DNA of 64,000 bases from contig CAKSZY010000006.1 in assembly GCA_934526015.1 (NCBI GenBank), forward strand, positions 1 through 64,000, read 5' to 3'. This DNA is from an uncultured Dokdonella sp. (lineage in GTDB: Bacteria > Pseudomonadota > Gammaproteobacteria > Xanthomonadales > Rhodanobacteraceae). Below are positions 36,604 through 45,600 of this stretch, one piece after another (the first letter of the stretch is position 1; each line of letters starts with the position of its first letter). Under the pieces are notes generated by a model. The model had not been told where the DNA came from and did no database searches. It worked only from the letters and a program-made list of their open reading frames with translations. The translations under genes and the position numbers were made by a program.

Positions 36604-37887
36604 TCAGCCGCCGGGACGCATCACGTCGCTGAAGCTCAACGGATGCTCGCTGACCTTGGCATTCGCCGCCACCCAGTCGACCACCTGGTCTTCCAGCACG
36701 CGGTTCTGCAGGCCGCCCATCAACTGGGGGTCGCGCGTGTAGAGTTCAATGACCTGGCCCGGCTCCTCGTAGGTCGAGGCGATGGTCTGCAGGGCATCGG
36801 CGACGCGCCGGTTGTCGACCCGGATGTCGTTCTGGCGGGCCAGTTCGGCCAGCAGCAGGCCACCGGCGACACGCCGGCGCGCACTGGCGAGGAACGGCTC
36901 GTGCGGCAACGGCGGCTTGCCCTCGCCTGCCGCGCGGCGCGCCATCTCGCGTGCCTCGGCTTCGATGATGCCCTGCGGCACCTCGAGGTCGGCATGCGCA
37001 TCGACGAGCTTCTCGACGGTGGCGGCCTTCAGGCGCGAGGCCAGCGCCGCGGCAAGTTCCCGCTGCAGGTTCGCCCGCACGTCCTCGCGGAAGCCGGCGA
37101 CGCCGCCCTCGCGCACGCCGAAGGCGGCGATGAAGGCATCGTCGAGTTCCGGCAGCGAGGATTCCTGCACGCGCACGATGCGGATGTCGACATGCGCGGC
37201 CTTGCCGGCAAGGCCGGCCACGCGGAAGTCGGCCGGGAACTCGAGGTCGGCCTCGAAGGCGTCATCGGCCTTGTGTCCGACGAGGGCATCCTCGAGCGCC
37301 TTCGGCAGGGCATTCGAGCCGACGATCGTGCCGACCCGGTCGCTGCCCGATTCCGGATGGCGGAAATCGCCGGCCTGCGCCGACAGTTCGAACAGGACCA
37401 TGTCCTCGGCGCGCGCGGCGCGCTCGACCGGAGTCCAGTTGCGGCGCTGCAGGCGCAGCGTCTCGATCATCTGGTCGACGTCGGCGTCCTCGACGCTGGC
37501 CGTCTGACGCACGATCTCGAGGGCGCCGACGTCGATCGTGCCGATCTCGGGCATGACCTCGAACGTCGCCGTGTATTCGATCTCGCCATTCTCGGGGGTG
37601 CCGCTGGTGGCGATCGACGGCTGCATGGCCGGGCGCAGCTTCTCGCTGCTGACCGCTTCCTGGAAGGTCGAACCGATCAGCTCGGAAAGCGCTTCGCCGC
37701 GGATCTGCGCGCCGAAGCGCTGCTCGATGACCCGCGTCGGCACCTTGCCGGGGCGGAAACCCTTGATGCGCGCGCTGCGCCCCATCTCGAGGACGCGATC
37801 GCGGACGGTGTCCTCGAGCCGCGCGGCGGGAATGCGCACCGTCAGCTTGCGCCCGAGGCCGCCGACGTTCTCAACCGAAACTTGCAT
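36604..37887 (-). CDS. tig: Trigger factor
   Basis: A 427-residue ribosome-associated chaperone. The N-terminal ribosome-binding domain contains the signature region GFRPGKVPTRVIEQRFG at about residues 43-60. The middle FKBP-type domain covers about 155-240, and the rest is the helical C-terminal arms. It binds nascent chains at the exit tunnel. It heads the tig-clpP-clpX set downstream of the tRNA cluster. Confidence 0.95.
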   Translation of the reverse strand: MQVSVENVGGLGRKLTVRIPAARLEDTVRDRVLEMGRSARIKGFRPGKVPTRVIEQRFGAQIRGEALSELIGSTFQEAVSSEKLRPAMQPSIATSGTPENGEIEYTATFEVMPEIGTIDVGALEIVRQTASVEDADVDQMIETLRLQRRNWTPVERAARAEDMVLFELSAQAGDFRHPESGSDRVGTIVGSNALPKALEDALVGHKADDAFEADLEFPADFRVAGLAGKAAHVDIRIVRVQESSLPELDDAFIAAFGVREGGVAGFREDVRANLQRELAAALASRLKAATVEKLVDAHADLEVPQGIIEAEAREMARRAAGEGKPPLPHEPFLASARRRVAGGLLLAELARQNDIRVDNRRVADALQTIASTYEEPGQVIELYTRDPQLMGGLQNRVLEDQVVDWVAANAKVSEHPLSFSDVMRPGG

Positions 37888-38178
37888 GGATGCTCCTTGG
37901 AACCTTGTTCACCCGGACAGCGGCCGGGGTTTGCCGAGCCGGGCATGATAAGCGATTGCGCGGCGCTTGCGGGCGTCGCCGCACGCACGCGAGCGATGAA
38001 AAAGGCCGGCGCCGACACCCTGACCGCCTCGGCGCGGCAACCGTGGGTCGTGGCCGGTCCGGGCGACCGTGCCGGAGGCGAAGGGCCGCATGCCGAAAGC
38101 GGCCGCGGCCGGAAACGCCAGGTCGCGGACCGGCGGCTCCGGCAGCGCCGTCGGCAAAACGGGGGCAACGACTTCGGC

Positions 38179-38263
38179 TGGTGCGAACGGAGAGACTCGA
38201 ACTCTCACGGGTTGCCCCACTGGAACCTAAATCCAGCGTGTCTACCGGTTCCACCACGTTCGC
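38179..38263 (-). tRNA. tRNA-Leu (anticodon TAG)
   Basis: An 85-base class II tRNA with a long variable arm. On the minus strand the acceptor GCGAACG pairs with CGTTCGC, the anticodon loop is ATTTAGG, and CCA is encoded. It is the last gene of the five-tRNA cluster. Confidence 0.95.
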
Positions 38264-38338
38264 GCGGGCGTCGTCGCCGGGCGCGGGCGGGTGGCACGAG
38301 ACATCGGCGCCTTGCGCGCCTGCACCCGGAGACCTGTT

Positions 38339-38414
38339 TGGTGGGTCGTGTAGGATTCGAACCTACGACCTATTGATTAAGAGTCAACTGCTCTACCAAC
38401 TGAGCTAACGACCC
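38339..38414 (-). tRNA. tRNA-Lys (anticodon CTT)
   Basis: A 76-base tRNA with acceptor GGGTCGT/ACGACCC, anticodon loop CTCTTAA and an encoded CCA. It is part of the minus-strand cluster. Confidence 0.95.
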
Positions 38415-38486
38415 GAACAGGAACCGCGATTGTAGCAAGGCACCGCGTGCCAGGAAAACCCCGGCCGTTGCGGCTGCGGGAAGAAA

Positions 38487-38564
38487 TGGGGTGGCTGAGG
38501 GGACTCGAACCCCCGACATCTGGAATCACAATCCAGTACTCTAACCAGCTGAGCTACAGCCACC
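38487..38564 (-). tRNA. tRNA-His (anticodon GTG)
   Basis: Acceptor G-1 GTGGCTG pairs with the CAGCCAC-C end typical of tRNA-His; the anticodon loop is TTGTGAT; CCA is encoded. Confidence 0.95.
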
Positions 38565-38614
38565 ACTGAAACATGCGTCCCACCGGACCATGCGCTGCGC
38601 GTTCATCACGCGAT

Positions 38615-38691
38615 TGGCGCGCCCGACAGGAATCGAACCTGCAACCGTCGGCTTAGAAGGCCGATGCTCTATCCGGTTGAGCTACGGGCGC
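38615..38691 (-). tRNA. tRNA-Arg (anticodon TCT)
   Basis: A 77-base tRNA with acceptor GCGCCCG/CGGGCGC, anticodon loop CTTCTAA and an encoded CCA. Confidence 0.95.
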
Positions 38692-38735
38692 AACATCGCA
38701 CGAACATCGCCCGACGATGCCACTTGCCGCGGGGA

Positions 38736-38812
38736 TGGTCGGGGTAGAGGGATTCGAACCCCCGACATCCTGCTCCCAAAGCAGGCGCGCTACCAGACTG
38801 CGCTATACCCCG
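38736..38812 (-). tRNA. tRNA-Pro (anticodon TGG)
   Basis: A 77-base tRNA with acceptor CGGGGTA/TACCCCG, anticodon loop TTTGGGA and an encoded CCA. It is the first gene of the cluster in the direction of transcription. Confidence 0.95.
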
Positions 38813-38865
38813 CCGCTGCCGCATGGAACCGACGGCCACGTCGGCACCGACCGGAAAGGCGCGGG

Positions 38866-38894
38866 ATAGTAACCCGGATGTCCGATCAATTGCA
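38866..38894 (-). promoter_or_regulatory. Candidate promoter of the tRNA cluster
   Basis: On the minus strand a -10 box TACTAT (38871-38866) is followed by a GC-rich discriminator CCCGCG, usual for stringently controlled stable-RNA promoters. It lies 54 bp before tRNA-Pro. The -35 position 17 bp upstream reads TGCAAT, a weak match. Confidence 0.4.
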
Positions 38895-38971
38895 CGCATC
38901 CGCGCCGTCCCGGCCCGCAGTCCGGCGGGCGGACAGGCGGTCGCAGCCGCATCCAGCGGCACCGGCAACCG

Positions 38972-40657
38972 TCATTCCGACGACGACGCCAGTCGCGTCC
39001 GTTCGGCAATTGCCAACTGCTGGAGCCAGGCCGGATTGCGCTCCTCGTTCGCCTGCATGTCGAGGTAGCCGAGGAACTGTTCGCGCGGCATCGCCTTGCG
39101 CAGCGACTCGAATGCGCGAGTCACCCCCGCGCGTGCGCGGGAGTTGTGCGCATCGAGGGTCAATGCCTCGGCAAAGGCGTACACGGCATCTTCGGCATAG
39201 CCGCCGGCAAGATACTCGCCGCCGTCGCCGAGACTGCGCTCCAGGCTGGCACGCTGCTCCGGCTGCAGGCGCGATACGGTCGCCCAGCTCTGCAGCGGAT
39301 CGGCGGCGAACCAGCCGGCAATGCCGAGGGCGACGACGACCGCCGCGGCGATGCTGCCGATGCGGCGCCAGTCGAGTCCCTCGTAGGCGCGCAGGAATTC
39401 GGCGGCATCGACGAAACGGTTCTTGCGCTCGAAGGCGAGCGCCTTGCGCATCGCCGCCCATTGCACGCGCGTGGTCGATGCGGGTTTCGCCGGACGCATG
39501 CGGCCGGCCTGGGCCTGGTCGGCACGGACATGGCCGAACGGGTGCGTGCCGGTGTGCAGTGCGTAGAGGATGCAGCCGAGCGCATAGACGTCGTCGGACG
39601 GGATCGGGCGCTGCCGCGCGAGCATCTCCGCGCTGGCGTAGTCGATGGTCAGCGCGAACAGGTCGTCGGCATCGAACACGTTGTCGTATTCGGTGCGCCG
39701 GGCGATGCCGAAATCGAGGATCTTCAGCTGGCCTTCCTCGTCGAGCATCATGTTCGACGGCTTGAGGTCGGCGTGCGAGATGCCGCGCGAATGCGCATAG
39801 GCCATGCCGGCGAGCATGCCGTGGGCGATGCGCTTGCGTTCGGCCTCGCTGAGCGGCTTGCTGTCGAGTTCGCGCAGGCGGCGGTGCAAGGGCACGCCGG
39901 TGACGACTTCCATGGTCAGGAAGACCATGCCGTGATCGCGGTCGAAATCGAACACCTTGACGATGTTCGGGTGGTTCAGCGTCTGCGCGTTCTTGGCCTC
40001 GCGCTGCAGGGCGACGAAGGCGCGGTCGAATCCGAGCAGGGCGCCGGAAATGAACTTGATGGCAACCCACGGATCGGGGTCCAGCGCCTCGACCTTGCGC
40101 AGGTCGCGGGCGCGGAACACCGCGCCCATGCCGCCGCGGCCGAGTTCCTCGACCAGTTCGAAACGGCCCTTGATGGTTTCACCGACATCCGGAAGTTCGC
40201 TGCGCTCGGCGGCACTGCGCCCGGCCGTGCGTGCGGCCGACGGCGAGGCCGAAGCGCCGGTGCGGGCCGCGGCCATCTGCACGACGGGCGCATCCTGCGG
40301 CAACGAGATCGAGGTCGCCGCGGCGACACGCGGCGCCTCGCCTTCCGGCAGCGAGACCCCGGTGGCGGCCTCGCCGACCACCGGGGTCGGGCGTGCCAGA
40401 ATCTCGGTGGCCGCAGATTCCGTGGGGGAAGCGGGTTGCTGCAGCGATACGGTCGGCGCATTGGCCTGGTCGAGCACGACCGTGGCGCCCGCATCGGCCG
40501 CTCGTGCGGGCGGGACTGCAGGCTCGCCGCCCTGCCCGCGCGCCACCACCCGGGTGGCCTCTTCGTCGGCCAGCGGCGGAGCCGCCGGACGGCGTGACGG
40601 GGAAATGATCTCGGTCGGCTTCTCGCTGCCGGCATCCGGCTCGTCAGGCTGGGTCAT
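38972..40657 (-). CDS. Transmembrane Hanks-type Ser/Thr protein kinase
   Basis: A 561-residue kinase. Residues 1-155 are disordered, Ala/Pro-rich, and contain six short (A/P)T-x-(V/I/S)-type motifs (near residues 15, 35, 59, 69, 84 and 99). The kinase domain (about 165-425) has the Gly loop GRGGMG at 173-178, Lys201, Glu220, the catalytic loop HADLKPSN (295-302) and DFG (315-317). The APE motif is altered to SAE, and HRD is altered to HAD. One membrane helix spans 433-451, and the short C-terminal part (about 475-530) has a TPR-like helix pair. It starts 9 bp after the autotransporter stop, so it is the last gene of a four-gene operon. It probably senses or responds to envelope signals; its targets are unknown. 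Confidence 0.88.
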   Translation of the reverse strand: MTQPDEPDAGSEKPTEIISPSRRPAAPPLADEEATRVVARGQGGEPAVPPARAADAGATVVLDQANAPTVSLQQPASPTESAATEILARPTPVVGEAATGVSLPEGEAPRVAAATSISLPQDAPVVQMAAARTGASASPSAARTAGRSAAERSELPDVGETIKGRFELVEELGRGGMGAVFRARDLRKVEALDPDPWVAIKFISGALLGFDRAFVALQREAKNAQTLNHPNIVKVFDFDRDHGMVFLTMEVVTGVPLHRRLRELDSKPLSEAERKRIAHGMLAGMAYAHSRGISHADLKPSNMMLDEEGQLKILDFGIARRTEYDNVFDADDLFALTIDYASAEMLARQRPIPSDDVYALGCILYALHTGTHPFGHVRADQAQAGRMRPAKPASTTRVQWAAMRKALAFERKNRFVDAAEFLRAYEGLDWRRIGSIAAAVVVALGIAGWFAADPLQSWATVSRLQPEQRASLERSLGDGGEYLAGGYAEDAVYAFAEALTLDAHNSRARAGVTRAFESLRKAMPREQFLGYLDMQANEERNPAWLQQLAIAERTRLASSSE

Positions 40658-40666
40658 GCCGGCACC

Positions 40667-42631
40667 TCACAACGGCACGCGCACATCGAAGCGCAGGGCG
40701 CGGCGATCCCAGCCGTCGAAACCGAACATCTGCAGGTAACCGGCATTGAAATCGACCGTGCGCGTACCGATCGGGCGGCTGAAGCCGACGCCGAGTTCGG
40801 CCGAACCGTAGCGCTGGTCGGGCCGGTCCATCGACAGGTTGATCACCGTGTTGGTGCCGTCGTCGTTGGACTGGGCAAAGCTCGCCGCGAGATCCTTCAC
40901 CGAGCCGCTGTCGGCATGGTAGAGCGCGCGCACGTACGGCCGGAAGGCGCCGACCGAGGTGGCGAAGGTGCGATCGAAGTAGCTGCCGAACGAGAACGAA
41001 CGGCCATTGGCATCGCGCTGCGCATAGCTCAGGTTGAACGCGGACGGTCCGCGTTCGGTGAAGCGGCCGTAATCGGTGCGGGTCAGGGTGAGCTGGGCCT
41101 GCGGCGCGATCGTCCACGCCTGGCGCATGATCGTCCAGGTCGCGCCGAAGCTGGCATTCAACTGGTCGACGTCGAGGTTGCCGCGGGCAACGTCGCGTCC
41201 GAGCGAGGTGAAGCCGGTGCCGGCGGCGTCGAGGGCGTACAGTTCGATCACCCGACGCTGGCTGTAGTCGCTGCGGATCGCGCCGAGCGAGCCGTCGAAG
41301 GCGAGGCCGTTGGCCAGGGCGTAACCGCCGTACACGTGCAGCGAGCGCGCATCGCCCTCGAGCGATCCCTGGTCGCGGTCGAAATCGGCATCGAAGCGCG
41401 AGAACCCGAGGGCGAAACCGGCGAACAGCTGGTCGGTGAAGCGGTAGTCGACGCCGGCAGTCACTTCGTGCAGGTCCGACTCGAACCCGGCCGACGCGCT
41501 GTTGCGGTCGCGCTCGCCGCGGCCGATCGTGCCATTGATCCACAGGCCGAGCCGGGTTCCGCCGAGCAGGGTGCGCTTCTCCTCGTTCGCGGCCGACTCG
41601 TCGTCGGCATGCAGCACGCCCGGCAGCGCCGACAGCGAGATCGGCACGCCCTGGCCGCGCAGCAGGAGTCCGTCGGCGCTGAATCCGGGAGCGGCGCCCG
41701 CACGCATCGCCGACAGGCGCTGGGCGAGGTTGTCGCGCTGGCCCATGGCGATGCGCGGCGCGACGAAGGCAAGCGCCGTGGTTTCGTCGGGCGCGATCGC
41801 CAGCAGGTTGTTCTCGATCACCCTCATCGCTGCTTCGCGCACGTTGGCCGGCGTGTTCGGCGCGACGATGAGGTTGGCGGCGCGCTGCGTCGACGTGCAG
41901 CCGACCGAGCCGGCGCCGCCATTGCCGGGCCGGCAGAAGGTCGTGGTCGGCCGGCTGATCTCGTCGGCGGCCGGATCGATGCCGGGCACCAGCTCCGCGC
42001 CATCGCGGATCGTGACCTGCTGCAGGATGGTGATGGAAACCAGCGCCTCGTTGCTGCCGGGGATCACCCCGACGGTCGGCGTGCCGTCCGGCCACTGCCC
42101 CTGGAAGGAGCCGTCGCGGCGCACGATCGAGAGGGTCAGCGCCGAGGTTCCGGCTTCGCCGCTGTCGAGCACGTCGATGCGCACGGTGGCAGGCACCGGC
42201 GGCGGCGAACCGTGCGTGGCCGCGGTGAGATCGAGCAAGGCGGAGCCCGGCGTGGCCAGGTAGTCGCGACCACTGACGGCGCTGCCGGGGCGGGCATCGA
42301 ACGGCACCAGCGCGGTTCCGGTGAGGGTCGAACAGGTCAGGGTCACGTCGATGACGATGTCGCGGCCGCTGTCGGTGCCGCGCTGCAGTTCGATGGTGGT
42401 GGCGCCGCGCGGCTCGACGAGGAAGGCGAACGCGACGCTGTCGTCGGCACACACCGCTGCCCCGCTCGCCGTCGCCTTCGCGCCGGCCGGCAGCATGTGG
42501 GTGGAGGTCTGTCCGGTCTTGCGCACGACCACCAGTTGTTGCGCCGCCAGCACCGGCGCTGCGAGGGCGGCGGCGGTCACCGCGACGAAGGCGATCGCGA
42601 GACGGTGCGGCACCCGGCGTGCGGCGCTCAC
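40667..42631 (-). CDS. Autotransporter with Calx-beta-like passenger
   Basis: A 654-residue protein with a GTG start overlapping the DUF11-gene stop (GTGA). A signal peptide (about 1-30, ending VLAAQ) is followed by a passenger of about 330 residues that includes a Calx-beta-like stretch (VSGRDYLATPG ... ALVSITILQQ). A predicted linker helix precedes the C-terminal type V barrel (about 375-654) with alternating aromatic strands such as LFAGFALGFSRFDADF and LHVYGGYALANG. The last residues, RFDVRVPL, end in Leu rather than the usual aromatic. It probably exposes or anchors the passenger, and perhaps the co-encoded repeat protein, at the outer membrane. Confidence 0.8.
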   Translation of the reverse strand: MSAARRVPHRLAIAFVAVTAAALAAPVLAAQQLVVVRKTGQTSTHMLPAGAKATASGAAVCADDSVAFAFLVEPRGATTIELQRGTDSGRDIVIDVTLTCSTLTGTALVPFDARPGSAVSGRDYLATPGSALLDLTAATHGSPPPVPATVRIDVLDSGEAGTSALTLSIVRRDGSFQGQWPDGTPTVGVIPGSNEALVSITILQQVTIRDGAELVPGIDPAADEISRPTTTFCRPGNGGAGSVGCTSTQRAANLIVAPNTPANVREAAMRVIENNLLAIAPDETTALAFVAPRIAMGQRDNLAQRLSAMRAGAAPGFSADGLLLRGQGVPISLSALPGVLHADDESAANEEKRTLLGGTRLGLWINGTIGRGERDRNSASAGFESDLHEVTAGVDYRFTDQLFAGFALGFSRFDADFDRDQGSLEGDARSLHVYGGYALANGLAFDGSLGAIRSDYSQRRVIELYALDAAGTGFTSLGRDVARGNLDVDQLNASFGATWTIMRQAWTIAPQAQLTLTRTDYGRFTERGPSAFNLSYAQRDANGRSFSFGSYFDRTFATSVGAFRPYVRALYHADSGSVKDLAASFAQSNDDGTNTVINLSMDRPDQRYGSAELGVGFSRPIGTRTVDFNAGYLQMFGFDGWDRRALRFDVRVPL

Positions 42632-45600
42632 GGGTTGCCTCCCGCCGGCAGGACGATGATGTTGTTGCCGGGATCGGGATCTCCCGGAACGTCGACACGC
42701 AAGCTCGCCGAGGTCTGCGCGGCGAGGGCGATGAACAACGTGGCCGCACCGTTCTGCCCGAGCATCTGGATCGTGCACTGGTTGCCGCTGCACTGGATAC
42801 CCTGCGAACTCGGCGGGGTCGGACAGGAGACGACAACCGCACCGCCCGGCCCCGATGTCGCCGTGCAATTGCCCGAGTAGACGCCGAACAGTTCGATCGC
42901 GGATGCCGGTTCGACGGTGGCGACCAGCATGCTCGCCGCGTCCGCCGACGGATTGACGATGTCGACCAGCACCCCGGCAACGCCGGCGGCATTGAACGGG
43001 CGCAGGTTGGTGACTTCGATGTCGACCGTGCCGGCAACCGGATGCACGGTGCTGCAAGGCGCGCAGGCCGGTGCGTCGGCGCCGCTGGCCGCCAGCGTGT
43101 TGCGCAATCCGCCCTGTGCATCCGCCGCGGTGACGGTGGCGGTCACGCTGATGCTGCGTTCGCCGCTGAAGCCGGCATCGATGCTGCAGACGAGCTGGCT
43201 GCCGGGCGCCGGCGTGGTCGTGTTGCAGCTGGTGCCGGCCCCGGCCGAGACGAGGATGTCGCCGATGTTGGCCGGCAGGTCGTCGATGAGGGTCAGTGCC
43301 GCCGTGCTCGGGCTGCCGCTGTTGTTCGCACGCAGGGTCCAGGTGACCGTCTGGCCGGGCGACAGCGGAGTGCCGGCTGCGGGGGCTGCGCGCTTGTCGA
43401 CGATGATCGCCGCGCTTGCGACCGGCAGCGCCAGGGCGACCGAACAGGCGCCCTCGGCGCAGGTCACCCCTGCCGGAGGTGTCAGCGTGGCGCTGTTGAC
43501 GACGTTCGCGGTCGCGTTTGCGGAAACCTGCGCCACCACCGTATAGACGAGTGAGGAGCCCCCCGGCACGGCGAAGCTCTGGCTGATCGAGCCGGTGCCG
43601 GATGCCAGCGGGCAGACGGCACTGCCGCTGGCCGCGCAGGTCCAGGCAAACGACGCGAGGCCGGCCGGCAGCGGGTCGGACAGCAGGGTCGGACCGACCC
43701 CCACGAGCCCGGGATTGGCGACCGTCACCGTGTAGGTCACCTGCCCGCCCGGCACCAGCATGGCCGAATCCGCGGTCTTGCTGAGGGAGAGCGTGCCGGC
43801 TGCCGGCAGGTTGACCGGCAAGGTCAGGGTCGCCACGCAGGAAGCCGGATTGCAGACGGCTCCGGTCGGTGCCTTGACGGTCACGGTGTCGACGATGCTC
43901 GCCGGCGGAGCGGCGGCCACGTTCGCACTGACGTCGAAGCGGACGCCTGCACCGTCGGCAAGCTCGGCAAGCACCGCCGTGATCGCCCCGGTACCGGTGA
44001 GGGCCGGACACTTGGCGCTGCCCAGCGCGGTGCAGGTCCAGCTGAACGCCTCGAGGCCGGCGGGAACCGGGTTGTTGATGGTCGTCTCGCCGGCCGCGGC
44101 ATTGCCGGTGTTGTCCACCTGGATCGAGTAGGTGATCGGCTGCTCCGGCAGCAGCGGCGTCGGCGGGACATTGGTGAATGCGATGGCGAGGACCGCCTCG
44201 CCGGCGACACCGGTCGGCACCGACGCGGTCGAGGTGCAGGTGCCGAAGGCACAGGTCGCCGAGCCCGACGGGGTCACCGTGGCCACGTTGTTGATCATCG
44301 GCGGCGGCAAGGTCGCCACGGTGGCATCGATGGTGTAGACGACGGCGCCCCCGGGCCCATCGCCGCCCGTGTAGATGCCGAGCAGCGGCAGGGTCTCGGC
44401 AATCGAGCCGCTGCCCGAAGCAGCCGGACATTCGATGCCTTCACAGGTCCAGATCATGCTGGCCAGTCCGTTCGGCAGCGGATCGGAAACCAGCACGTTG
44501 CTGGCCGTCACGTTGCCGATGTTGCGCAACTCGACCAGGTAGCGCAGCGCGCTGCCGGGCGGCGCCTGCACGGCACTGGCGGACTTGCTGATGAAGATGC
44601 TGGCCGTCGGCACCAGCGAAACCGGAATCGTCGAGGTCACCGAGCACTCGACCGGCGAGCAGGCGACGCCGGCGGGCGGCGTCACGCTGGCGGTGTGATT
44701 GATGGTGCCGCTGGCCGCCACCGCGATGGCGGCATCGATCGTGTAGACCACGCGTCCGCCCGCCGGCAGCGCGCCGATCGTCTCCGCCAGTGCGCCGGTG
44801 CCGGAGTCGTTCGGACAAATGGCCCCGGCAAAGCCGCGGCACTGCCAGATGAAGCTGTCCACGCCGGTCGGCAGCGGGTCGTCGAGCGTCACCGACCCGG
44901 TAGCCGTGCCTCGATTGAACACGCTCAGCGTGTAGCGCATCGTGCTGCCGGCGATGGCCTGGGACTGGGCGCTGGTCAGGGCCAGCTCGATCAGCGGCTG
45001 GGTGTCGTTGCTGACCGAGGAAACGCAAGGCTGCGGTACGTTGCTCTCGTCCTCGGCGATGCAACGCGCACCGTCGCCGGTGGTCACGGTCATCGTGTTG
45101 GTGATCGCCGCCGGAGGCACGGCGTCCACCGTCGCCGTGATGCTGTAGAGGATGCTGGCGAACTGCGGCAGCGAAACGATGGTCTGGTCGATCGCGCCGA
45201 CGCCCGAAGGTTGCGGGCAGGCGGCATAGCCGCTCGAACAGGTCCAGGTTGCCGACACCACGCCGGCAGGCAGCGGGTCTTCGATCCGCACGTTGGCGGC
45301 TTCGATGCCGAAATTCTCGATGTACAGTTGGTAGTCGATCGTGCCGCCCGGCGCGATGCCGGTGCTCGAGGTCGACTTTCGGGCCACCAGCAGCGGCGCG
45401 GTCATGATGCTTTGCACCGCCTGGCACGGCGGTGCCGGATTGCCGCCCTCGCAGGAGAAGCCTCCGCCGAGCACGGGCGACACCGACCCGGTGATGATCA
45501 CCTCCGGCGGCGGCGCGGCATCCACGCGTGCATCGATGTTGAAACGCAGGCTCGACTTGATCGGCAACGTGCCGAGGCTCAGGTTGATCGCGCCGGTGCC

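Noticed and set aside
35953..38376. Long plus-strand open frame (about 807 codons) across clpP and tig, running into tRNA genes
   Set aside because: It covers two conserved genes in antisense and reads through tRNA-Leu and tRNA-Lys, which a real gene would not do.
41076..42880. Plus-strand frames across the autotransporter gene
   Set aside because: They are antisense to a protein with a clear signal peptide and barrel; their translations are Arg/Gly/Ala-rich without motifs.
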